Shown here: one piece after another, positions 35,067-48,000 of the stretch
Numbering within the stretch: position 1 is the stretch's first letter
How the letters are laid out: every line of letters starts with the position of its first letter
DNA from: Chlorops oryzae
Lineage: Eukaryota; Arthropoda; Insecta; Diptera; Chloropidae
Reading direction: 5' to 3'
DNA: 64,000 nt
NCBI GenBank assembly: GCA_020466095.1
Contig: CM035809.1
Span: forward strand, 19,012,430 to 19,076,429
Notes under the pieces: model-generated
What the model was told of the DNA's origin: nothing
The model's input: only the letters and a program-made list of their open reading frames with translations
Databases searched by the model: none
Translations under genes and position numbers: made by a program

Positions 35067-38000
35067 GTAAGTGAGTCGAAAATTCTTGAATACTTCCACT
35101 TTCAATGTCACCATATGTACAGTTTGACTTTTTTTTAATATTTTTTATTTTTTTTTTTAAAATAAAATTTGAAGTTTCTTCCAATCCAAAGCTCGTTCAA
35201 ATGACATATCTAAATTTATTCAAGACTATACACAATATTTCTAAAAATTCCCAATTGGAAAATTGCCAAATACACATTACCAAAGCGCCCGCGAAGGCAT
35301 GACATAAATATTTTGAAATATACGAGTATTTTTATTACATAAAATATCCGACACATACATATATATACATATAGATATATGTATTTTTTCTCACTTTTCC
35401 GAGCAAAAGTTTTGCGTAAACACCGAAAAACTTGAGGCACTGAATTCGAAAGCAGAAAGAAGAAATCCTTCTCAAAAAACTGAGAAACAAAATTTTCCGA
35501 CGCCAAATTCTCAATTCTCAGTTCTGTGAATGCGTGTGACGGAAAATTGAAGAAATGTCTTTTTATTTTTTGTTATATTTTTTTTTTTTGCTATTTTTAG
35601 CTACACGCACTCGATGAAGATCTCTAGGTGTCATTCCCAACGTGTTTAAAATCGAGAGAGAAATTCAATTCGACACAATTAGAACTTGACCTTTATGCGA
35701 TTGACCGAATGTTGAATATGGGCTAGAAATTTATATACAAAAAACTCTTTTCTTTTTTGTTTACAGGCTCTGAAGATATTCGTGCCCAAGACGCTCCCAG
35801 GGTGACACGCCCATTCTCATATTTTGATGTTCCAACTGCCTACAGAAGCATCTACGATACGCCCTCAAGCACCTCTGAGCGCGTTCAAGCGAGTGGCTAC
35901 AGATATTTGCCAGTGAGCAGAGACACCTATGGTTACTCTCCACGTGCCATCTACGATCATCATTACAGCCGAACAAGTAAGTGATAATTGTTTTGATTTT
36001 AAATCGTTCTTCAAATGGGGATATTTGGTAGCACAAAATTTCAACTGAAAAAAAACAGGCCAATCCTGTGTGAAGTATTGAAGTTTGACTTTACCTCTTT
36101 GGGCTTAGATTTGACTTAACGTAACTGGAGTCAAATTCAGGCTCGTACAAAATTATAAATCGTGACAATTTTCTATTAATATTTTGTGGTTTTTTTTGGC
36201 ATTTCGGATGGGAGTAGAACCCTTAAAAAATACCACAAGCGAACGCCCATTCTCAAAATTAATGGAAAGAATTTCTCAAGACACAATTAAGTCCAAATTT
36301 AAATAACTTTTTCATATAAACCGAAGAAACTAGATCAAATCAGTTGATTTGTTAAACGGTTCAATGGGGGCCTTCTTGAGGAAGTCTGATCATCTTAAGG
36401 ACAACTTGAAGAAAAGGCCTTAAGTCAGCTTTCGACGGTGATGCATGATTGAAGAATTTTTCTCCATTATGAGGGGCTTCAAATCCTAAAAAGCTATTTT
36501 TCTTAAATAGTTTCTGGGCAAAAGGAGTTTTTGAAACATATTCCAAAGAAAAGCTGCACCCAAGTCTTGTGATACTGGCTTCAGACCAAATTCTTAAGCA
36601 ATTCAGAGACTTTTCTTGAGATCTCTCTATCCGAGTCAAGGCGAACTTTTCCACCTTTTTAGGCCTATTGAAATAAGATCAATTCAATACCAACTGAGCC
36701 TATATTGTATCACCATAGCAGGACAAATACTCCAAATCAAATTGATCAGTTTATAGTAGGTCAGTTCCCGTACTGCACGAAACTGCCCAATTTTTTGAAA
36801 ACTGTATGAAAATTGGGTAGTTATGGGCAGTTTCTTCAGTAGGGGAACAGACCTAGTATTGTCAGACCATAACAGTTTTTTTGATGGATCTAATGTTCTT
36901 CTAAGGCTCCATCCCTATGATACGAATGCCAGCATCTTCTTCAGCTCTCCTTTAAGTTTGAATTTCTTAAATGGATTACCAAAAGAATTCAATGCTCTCT
37001 TTGACTCTCTCAGTGACTGATTTGTTCCCATGATTCGAGATTTGAGGTAGCTTTGTGAGTAACAACCGATCGCAGAGTAGTTCAAGGAGAGCCTTAGCAC
37101 TTTGTAATACTCTTAAGTTCAATGAAAAAAAAATAAATAAAAAATAAAAAATAAAAATCACAATACTTCAGCACCGCAAGAATACCCCAAACAGTTTTTT
37201 GCAACCAAATATCCTCGAATTCGAAAAAATGTTCGCACAATCACCGAAAACAATTTCACAGCTATAATAATCTAGATTTTCTCTAAAGCTTTTACAGCGC
37301 GCTTTTAAACAGCTTCCAATCTCACTCTAGATACTTTAAAGAAAAAGTATTCCAACTTCAAGCTTCTTCATGTCACATGGCAGCACACATTATCAAGAAC
37401 CATGAAGCGTTTCATAGCATGTCTAGGGTACTTCTCAAGAGTCATGGGTCAATGTTTCTTCTTTTAATTTCATCGCAATTATTGCCTTTAAAAAAATATT
37501 CCCACGCCCTTCCACCCGTCCCAAATGAAAGAACGCGCGTGTTTAGACATAATTCTTCATCGTTTCTCTTTGCCCATCGTTAAAATACAAATGAAAATAT
37601 TTGCGTCAGCTTTTTATATGTTTTCTCAAAAAATAAAAATTTATATTTATGCTTCTTCTTCTATCGTTCTTTCAAAGAAACTTTTCGTTTTATTCCCTTT
37701 TCTTCATCACGATTTATTTTTAAATTTCATAATATTTTTTTTTCTTTCTTCTTTTTGTTTTGCGTGATTTTTCATTGGCAAAAGAATTTTCAAATTACCA
37801 CCGCCCGGACGCTTCTGTTCGAATATCTTTTCGATTTGATTCACTGATGCATATCGAATGACCATGTGAAAGGCATATATTTTGACATATGACATATGAT
37901 GTCTTTTGAGAGATTTGCTTCGATTATCAAATAAGGAAAGGATTCGTTCAGTTTATCGTTCGAAAATTTGAGAGATCAAGCAATCAATTTTACTGAAAAT

Positions 38001-41000
38001 TAATTTTAATAGGAATTTTCATAGATGTCCATAAATAGCTATTACGTGAATATACTTACAAATTCTTTTTGAGGGCTTATAGGTCTTTGAATTACTCGAT
38101 ATTTATTTATTTTTAGTTCCCCAAGGAGGAATTTATTGATCCCTGCAATGAAAGTTGGGTCCTTTGCATTCATTATTAAGTATTGATAAAATAGCACGGG
38201 ATCAAGGTGACGTGGTCCTTGAATTAATACTTTTTAGGAGTCTCATAACTATTTTAAAGTGTTATACTAAAACAAAAAGCTTACAATTTATTTTGACAAT
38301 TTTTATTTAGCTCCATTAACAGTCCCATCTTTATTTTAAAATGGTATTCTCTAAAATTTAGTTGCAAAGTGTTATACTCTGGACATTGGATTCTTTAATT
38401 GTTCTATTGTAGAAAATGAATTTTAAAGTTTTATACTTTGTATACTCTTAAAATAAATTTCAAAGTGTTATACTGTAGAAATTGAGTTTGAAAGTGTTAT
38501 ACTCTAGAAATTGAATTTCAAAGTGTTATACTCTAGAAATTGAATTTCAAAGTGTTATACTTTAGAAATTGCATTTGAAAGTGTTATACTTTTTAAATTG
38601 AAGTCGAAAGTGTTATACTCCATAAATTGAATTTCAAAGTGGTATACTCCAGAAATTGAATTTCAAAGTAATATACATACTTTAGAAATGGAGTTTGAAA
38701 ATGTTATACTCCATAAATTGAATTCTTAAGTGTTATACTCTCGAAATTGAATTACAAAGTATTATACTCTATAAATTGAATTCCAAAGTGTTATACTCTC
38801 GAAATTGAATAACAAAGTGTTATACTCTTTAAATTGAATTTCAAAGTGTTATACTCTAGAAATTGAGTTTGAAAGTGTTATACTCTAGAAATTGAATTCC
38901 AAAGTGTTATAATCTGGAATTTGAAATTCAAAGTGTTATACTCCAGAAATTGAATTTCAAAGTGTTATACTCTTCAAATTGAATTTCAAAGTGTTACACT
39001 CTAGAAATGTTGTTTGAAAGTGTTTTGCTCGAAAAATTTAATTTCAAAGTGTTATGCTTTAAAAATCCAATAAAAAGTGTTATACTCCAATAACTGAATT
39101 TCAAAGTATTATGATCTAACTTTAATATTTCGGAGTTTCCAAGCGTCCTGCTGTAAAAATTTAAATTAAAAGTGTTATACTCGAGCAATAATTTTTTGGA
39201 GCTCCGACTTTCTTCCTACGAAGAATGAAATAAATAAAATTTAATATGAATACAATGGTATTATTGGATAAATATAAATAATAATCATTTTCCAACAGCT
39301 CAAAGAAAATCCAACAGCAAGATCCATTTTTAATTGAACATTCTTTCTCAAATCGTTTGTCTTTCTTAAGTATAATATCCCTTCCAATCCAATCGCCGCA
39401 AAGTGGCATAGAAACGCCTACGGGAGTTACATACATGTATATAAGATTTTTTTCCGACAGCAGACAGATAGTGTAAAGTCCCGAGTGGGCTAAGTCCTCC
39501 TTTATTGCTTCTGCATCCCTTCTTCAACTCATGAAAGTCCTCATTTGGTTTAGGAGACTTATATCGTAGGACTTTGTTTTTTTGGGTACAGTAGACACCA
39601 ATCCCTTTTGCTTTCCGGCACGTTTTTCACCTCCAAACGTCGAGCTGCTGCGGCAAAAGTCTCCGGACAAAGTTGAAAAGTAAACTCCAAAACTTCCAAA
39701 GGAAGTGCGTTAAGGAAGAACTCATCTCGAAGATTCAGTACACAATTATATGCTTATCTTTATACCTACTTATATTTATTCCTGGAATGCAGCCCACACA
39801 AAACAACAATTTCTGCCTACATGAATACAAATTCGGATACGAAATCCCCTCTACCCTTCCTCTTCTAATCGACACAAACGAATTTTTTGTTCTTAAAATT
39901 CGTGCATTGGTCATGAAAAAAGAATTTTTGTATAATATACTCAAACTAACCAATTTTATTTATTTTTTCTCTTCTTTTCTTTTTTTCTCATAAATATTGC
40001 AGAATATTGAACCACAAAAACCAAAAAAAAAAAAAATAAAAATAAAAAAATTTCAAAAAATAGCATCACAAACGAAAGAGCGAAAAGATTTTCTGTGCAA
40101 TTGAAGATTGTGCCTTCATAGGAAAATGATTAAACCAAGAACAGCGATGCGTCTGCTTAATTCAATTTAGAAATTGTTTAAGCTTTTTTGTTTTTGTTTC
40201 CTTTTGTGTATGCTTAATGTCTAAATTTAGTAATTTTTAGCCCAATAAATAGTAGAGCAGTCATTCAGGCGGGTAGGCAGACAGGTAACAACAAGACTTT
40301 GTCGGAAGCGCTATTTTTGATTGGGCTATGCGCTTTTTCTTTTCCTCAATTTTCTTTTTTTACTAAAATCGTTCTTGTTCGTGAAAAAGTATTATTAATA
40401 AACTAGAAAATGAGAGAAAAATTTTGTTGAAAAAAGAATTGTTATTACTAAAATGAATAAATAATTTTGCATTATAAACTTGCCATGTCTGTAGATTATT
40501 TTGAAGGAAAGCAGGCGTAGCATGGGTTGGAAGTCGAAACTTTTGAATCGTATTATCACATTTATTGCAATTTTATTGATCTTTGATCTATTAAATATAT
40601 TCATAGACATATATTAAAATTATAGATTATGTAATAAGCTTACTCCTTTCTATCCTGAGTGGACACTGGTGGCGCATTTAAGTCACTACTTTGGAACATA
40701 TCACAAAAAATGTCTCCCAGTTTTGTTAAAAAGTTCAGACAGGCGATCCCAAAGAGGTTACAGAACTAGTAAAGAGTCGCTAGAAAATTTCAAAATTTTG
40801 GTGTATCGAAGGGGTTGCAAGAAAACTGACTATCCTTGAGTCACTTTAGTAAAAGGCAGTGGCTTTTAAAATGAAAAAAAAAAAAATATATTAAAATCAT
40901 GAATATGAATATTAAAATAAAAAAAATATTAAAATTGTTCGAATTCAAAATGTGCCCCTTTAGATTACTAAATATAAGGATGTAGATGAGATCGGGAGGG

Positions 41001-42005
41001 TTATCGGAGAAAGATAGGCGATTTTTTGCTCCAAAAACATCGGGACGAAAATAGGAATGAAATCAACTTATTTGAAGTGTGTGAGGAGGCTCCCCTTTTT
41101 TTTAACACTTACTCACGTGAATGTAATAGATCAAAGCTCAGGAAAGTTGCTTCATAATTCAATTCAAAAACTGATTTTTTTTTACATAGATAAATACACA
41201 AAGGATAACTTCCAGCTCTCTTTAAATTGTAAATGTGATAATAAGGATTAAAAATCCCCATTTGTTACACAGCCCGATTCTGAATATTTCTGGGGAACGA
41301 ATTCACGGGGAATTTACTTTTCTCGAGACTAAAATTCTCCTTTTTTCAAATAGATAGGGTAAGGAAAATTAAGGGTATGGGTCAAATACCCATACCCTAT
41401 TAAACATTTTCCCCCAAATATTTAATAAAGAAGAATTTAACGCTTGAGAAGAGTAAATTACCCGGGAATTCGTTCCCCGGGTATATTCAGAATCTGGCTG
41501 ACAGTCTTAAGGACTGTAAATTTGGATTTATCGAGAAGGACTTGGCAAACGAAAATGAAACTCAATGGATTCAAATCCTCTTATTAAATCAGTGCCTGAG
41601 ACTATCCTATCTAGACCACGTTATTTTTCGAGATTTTTTGAGAGAGGCAACAAAATTCTTTAATGTTTTTTGACGATTGAAAATTTAATAGAGAAAAACT
41701 AAGACCCTCTGTGGAAGCCGATTAATGTGAATATTTTAGTTGAAAAAAAAAAAAAAAAAATTAAAAATTATTCAGTTAAGAAGGCAAGTAATTTTTTTTG
41801 TTCGTATTGAATTCACAGAAAATTTTAAATATTAATTTGTTTCACTTCTCCCCTCCCGAACCCATGGCTTGAATACTCGCATAATTAGATTTGGTCTGAA
41901 GTTTCAAGATTTTTTATTTCGATTGCATTTGAATTTAGTTCTTTCATGTTTCATGTGGCATCAAGACATTTTCGGTATCGTTTCATGCACAAAATTTCCT
42001 CGCTA

Positions 42006-42041
<36 letters not shown>

Positions 42042-45000
42042 TTCAATATGCAATACTATTAAATGTTAAATTTCTCTTCTCTCTCTTTCTTTTATAAAAC
42101 TTAAAATATTTTATTGCCTGCGCTTTTATAATGTCCTTCTCATTGCCTGCCATACTCTGCTACAATAAAAACTCTCAACTGTACAAAATGCGTATGTACC
42201 ACGAATGTTGCACAAAAATACCCATCGAACATAAAACAAAATATAAAAAAAAAAATATATAAAAAATTATTATTTAAATTCTACATTTCTACGCATTTTT
42301 GAGCAAATTCATATCTAAATGTGAACGTTCGAATGAGCTGCTTTTGATGCAAGTTATTTCCTTTATGCTGTAAGCACAATTGCCCTCTTCCTATTGTATT
42401 TTTTTTTCATCTACATCCTTGAAATCACAGTGATTTATTTAATGTTTTTTTCGCAATTTTTAGTTCCAGCCAACTATGATGCAGAGAGGGCCTGGAACGA
42501 TCACTTGAAGCGTATGCAAGAAATTGAACGCAGGTAAGTCTATGGAGTTGCTCTGGCTTAGTATACGTCTGTGTCGAGGAGGCCAACAATGGAAAGAAAT
42601 CGCCCTGGGCCAGTATAGAGGAATTCAAAAATAGTTTTAAGAAAATTAAAATATAGCAAAACAAGCCACTACAATCAGAAGAATAAAAAGCGATTTCAAT
42701 CAAGAGAGATTATTAACTCTTTCAAAGGCAATACAACAAATAATATTAGGCAGTTTTTAAAAATTCAAAAGCAATTTAAAATAAATTCAAACGATAATTT
42801 AATTCGATTTGTCTTATCATTAAATTTTGCAGATACCCATCGCGCTATGGTCTCTACTTGAAGGACAAACCATACACTCCCAATGCTCTTGTGCCCTTGG
42901 AATACGAGCCAGAAGATAAGCTCCTTCAAGAACTCAACAAGGGTAAGGAATTCTAAGTTTTAAGCCAAACAAAACAGAACTTAACATCAACGACAAAAAA
43001 AAAAAAAAAAAAACATCAACAACAAAAAAAGAGATCGTTTTCTATTTAATTAGAATTTATTGATTGATGAAATTCTCCAAAAAAAAATCACGTAAGCACG
43101 AACAAGAATTGAACGTACACTAAAGAAAGAACCACATCCTCTTAAAGTCGAAAAGAATTTTTTCAAACTCGAAATTTAAATTATACAGTGCTGGCGATTA
43201 AATTACACAAAAGAAAGCACTTTTTTCGCGCCACCACTGTTCAACACAAGCGGTTACAGCCGCACCCACACTGAGAGAAATCTCCATTTGTGTTTGTGTG
43301 AAATGTTTTGCATTAAAAAAAAAATATATTAAAATAAAATCGCATTTTTCAATTTACTTGCAGCATAAATTACTTGAAATAAAACTGCGCTCTTAGTAGA
43401 ATCCTTAATAAATTTCTAGTTAATCCAATGAAAGCTTGAGAAAGAATCTTGTTCGCGAATACTCCAAAAAAAAAAATATATATATATATATACATATATA
43501 ATTAATCCAATGAAGAAATATTATATAGTTAAAAATATTAACTGTAATTACAATAGCTTTTAAAAGAAACATTCATGTCAATAGATTTTATAGATACGAA
43601 TATTTGAAAAGTGAAAAAAAAATCTACTCTCAAAATCGAAATTCAAAGACCAAAAAAAAAAGAAAAATACAAAAATTCGTTAAATGTTTCATTGTACGTA
43701 AACGCTAAAGTAAATTTTAATTTTTAAGTAAACAGAATTATTGATTAAACTTATCATCACAGAAGCTTCTTTAAAAAAATATACATAAAACACACAAAAA
43801 AAAATTCAAACATTGTTTTTCTCTGACATCATTCTCATCATTCAAACGAAAAAATGATCTTGTGGAAATATTCAACAGCTGTTATCAACTATTGAAAGTA
43901 TTTATTAAAGCCTTATACTGGAATTAAGCTATTTTTCTATTGAATTCTTTCATAAAAAGCGGATTGTGCTCAGGAAATACTTTGACTGAGAGTAACTTAA
44001 CTGAGCCTTACTTAAAAATTTGTTCCTCTGAAACTATAATTAATTTGAAGCAACCTCAAACGTTCCGACTTTTCATCCGACTTAGCCAAGTCGAACGAGA
44101 AAGTGGAATGGTCTAAGGAGAAGTTGTAAAAGAAATCACACGAAATTCGAAAGAAAATCAAGCGAGTTTCTCAAGTTGAAGTCAAAGTCGGAGTGTCTGA
44201 GGAAAAGTTGTACGACTTTGTAATATATTTATTTGGCCGTTCACGCTTCGACTGTTGATGAGAAACATCAAAAATTTCTTGTAGGCAAGACGAAGTCCAA
44301 TGAAAAGCAGTGTCAATAAATCATAACATATGATACGACCAAACTATTTGGTCGGACTGATCAGTACTGTGAAAAGTCGGAGAGTCTGTGAACGCTTTTC
44401 AATTCAAAATTAAATGAACAATCTCTCAAGTCAAGTTCAGTTTTCTATCAAATTTTTCCATAGAAATTGCAAAAAAAGGGATTAAACCAATATTTAAAAT
44501 CTAATAAGGCTGAGTCCACAAGATCATGCTTTTCATTCCATAAATACCATATTAATTCGTAAGCTTTGATCTTAACATAAGCTAATACTCATTTAATTCT
44601 GAAAACTTCTAAATGAATATATACAATGAATTAAGCCGGCCTTAGACTTGTTGCCAATCATTAAGTAACACCTATGCGAATTCGTTTGAGGGATGATATA
44701 TCCGCTGTAAAAATGTTGCCAAGAAATAAAAAGCTATCCCCAAACTGGAATTAAATTGTTGCTCTATAGTTGGCAAAAAGTCTAAGGCCAGCCTTATTCG
44801 TTGTAACTAGTCCAAAATAATTAAAAATTTTACTTGATAATTATAAAATCGTCCAAGCATATCGATTCATACAGTAAACTTAGTCTTAAACCCTTATAAA
44901 GCAAAACAAATATAAAAATTACAAGGCATAATTAAGCCGGCCTTACACTAGGTGCCAATCAAAAGGCAACAGTTCAAAATAAAGCGCCAACCAATGATCT

Positions 45001-48000
45001 AATCACATGACCATTGAATAGGAGTGCTGTATATTTTCACCACTACTGTTGCTCTTACCATTGACACTCTTGTAGGGCCGGCTTTATACAACCACAGATT
45101 TCTTTGCCTTTTCTAAACTTTTCTTAAACATAAAAATTACAAAAAAAATTTTTTTTCTATTCTACGACAGTATATTTGCAAGCGAGCGTAAACACTGTCT
45201 TCTTTCCCCGAAACCTTTATAAAATTTATTTCCTTTTGCCTTTTAATAAATAATTTCAATAAGAGAAAAAACAAAAAACCTTAAAAAAATAATATTTTAA
45301 AAATAAATGATTTTACTTCTAAAACTTAAAACAAAAAACTTGTCTTCTTTAATTTTATACATTAAAAATGAACACACTTTTTCTGGACTCTACTGTCTTC
45401 GGGTTGATTTTTTCGATGATTGTTTTATTTATATATTTTTTAATATTTTATTTTATTTTTTATCATTTAATTATATTAACAAATTGTTATTAATTTTTTT
45501 CGTCGAGTATTTTGGTTTCATTACATCACTAATTATTTTGTAAGAATCTTATTTTTACTAAAACCAAAACAACATTTCGAATTTATTGCATTCACTGTGC
45601 CACGCCTGTATATACTGCCCAAGTTAACTGTTCAAAACTTCCAACTAAACTAAATTATTTAAATAAAATACACAAAAAAAAAAAAATCAAATGAAATATT
45701 TAACGATAAAATGTGATAAAAACAATGTTGTCCTTTTGTTATATTTTTCTATTCGAATTTATGTTAATTGTTCGGCAGTAAAACCTCGATATTATTGTAC
45801 AATAAATAACAGTAAGAGAGTATTTTAAGGGACCAACTGCAGTCAACTGTTGTGTTAAAGAAGGATGCCTCAACCATTTTACTTTCGAGCATGTCGAAGA
45901 TTAATTTACCAAAGGATCCTAGTCCGGCATAGCTTCATTACCTACCCAGTTGCAAATAAGGGGAAGTCCTCTACTAAGCGATGCATCACTTGAACTATCC
46001 CAAGCACTGTCAATAGGCATTAGTTCTCGTGGCAGTCATTGAGCAGGGAAAAGGCGATGTGTTCAAAGAATGCGTTTGTTTTTTTTATCAAAAAGTAGCA
46101 TATTTTCAGGATTGAACTAAAATTTAAAAGCAAAACCAAAACCAAAACGCAAAACCAAAACTTTTTTGAACACCTCACTTTCTGCCTGCTCATGAGAGGC
46201 ATTGGGAAGGCCTACCCAAAGCGGCCATGCTCAAACAAAGTAGATGTGCAAAAGTGATGGGAAAAGTCTATGATATCCCCTCGCTTAGGAATGTTCAAAT
46301 GAACAATCCGGAGAGCATAAATTTTGCAACTGGGAATGTTCAAATGATCAATCCGGAGAGCATAAAATTTGCAACTGGGTAGCAAACAAATGTGACTCTC
46401 GATTCGGAGTGGGAGCCGTCATAATGCACTCTTCTAAGATCTCGAAGCGAGTGTGGTTCCCTTCTTTCGAAAGTAGTCCTTTATGAGTACATATGGTTCA
46501 CACATCGAATGAGTCCATACAGAGATCATATTAGACTATTTCTGTCCTCATATCTGACTCTTATTTTGTTGGTATACTTATATGAGCCATTTTTGACTCT
46601 GCAGTTAGCAGAATATTTATCGATTTCTAGTTATGTGCTCATCCTTCGGTGCAGTCTTTGTCAATACAAAATGTGAGATTTATATTTATTTTCTCACTTT
46701 TATGAGTTTCATACTTTTTTAAAAATTCGGACTTATTTCCTCATTGTGGGCAAATTTGGTACTCAGATTTCTGAGGCTCACATTTTTTTTTTAAATTTTC
46801 GACTCAATTCGGACTTATTTCAGAATGATGGTGGTTTTATTTTGGACTCATTTTGGACTCATTTCGGTATAATTTCGGATTAATCTTGTCCTCATTTCGG
46901 ACAAATTTCGGACTTAGATTTCTGAGGCTTCCTTTTTATATATATTTTAGACTCAATTTGGACTTATTTCAGAATGATGTTGGATTCATTTTTGACTCAT
47001 TTTGACCTCATTTCGGAAGAATTTCGGAATAATCTTGTCCTCATTGTGGAAAAATTTCGTACTCAGAATTCTGAGAGTAACATTTTTTTCTTTTAATTAT
47101 CGACTCAATTCGGACTAATTTCAGAATGATCTTGGATTCATTTTGGACCTCATTTCGGACTAATTTCGGAATAATTTCGGATTCATTTCGGAATCATTTT
47201 GAACTAATTTTGGATTCAAAGCTGAAATTCATATCTTTTTTAAAAATAGGGACTATTTTTGGACTCATTTTGGTCTAGATTTGGAATCATTTCAAACTAA
47301 TGGCAGACTCAAATTCTGTGCCTCAATTTTTTTTTTTGAAGATAGGGACTAATTTTGGTCTCATTTCGGACTAACTTGGGACTAATTAAGCACTCATTTT
47401 GGGCTTATATCTCTGAGCCCCAAAATGATCTAAAATTTTTGGAATTATTTCGAACTATTTTTATACCTATTTCAGAGATATTTTGGACTTATATCTGACG
47501 TATTTCGGACTCGTATTTCTGACCCTCACACTTTTCAAAATTTTCGGAATAAAAAGTTTTGGACTCATTTCGAAATAATTTCGAAATAATTTCGGACTCA
47601 TTTCGGAATAATTTCGGAATAATTTCGGATTCATTTCGAACTCATTTTGAACTAATTCAGCACTTGTTTTGGTCTCATATCTCTGAGCCCCAAAATGTTC
47701 TACAATTTCTGGAATTATTTCGGACTATTTTTATACCTTTTTCAGAGCGATTTTGGACTAATTTCTGACGTATATCTGGCGTACTCAGGTCGGTTCAATT
47801 TCGCACTCATTTTTGACTGAGCCTCTTATTACCCACATAATTTAAAAATAATTCGAACTCATTTCGGACTTATAAATATAATCAATCCTTAAATGTTTGC
47901 TGGGATGGAACAATACAGGTTCTGTCTGTTGATTTTAATGAAAGAAAGAAGCTACTGACTTAAAAGGGTCCTTTTAAAACTACTCTACACTGTTTTTATT

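Larger units (their letters stand above)
35977..42463 (+). other. Mf intron 2 (6.5 kb)
   Basis: It contains a 95-bp foldback (36759-36853), a 29-bp minisatellite (38255-39182), a MITE (41270-41500) and a (CT)n tract (42005-42043). No further coding exon is recognisable. Confidence 0.6.

Noticed and set aside
38255..39182. CRISPR-like direct repeats
   Set aside because: Units are contiguous without unique spacers and the genome is eukaryotic; this is a minisatellite.
47559..47768. 69-codon frame with repeated DSFRNNF
   Set aside because: It is produced by the expanded ATTTCGGACTC array inside a repeat element.
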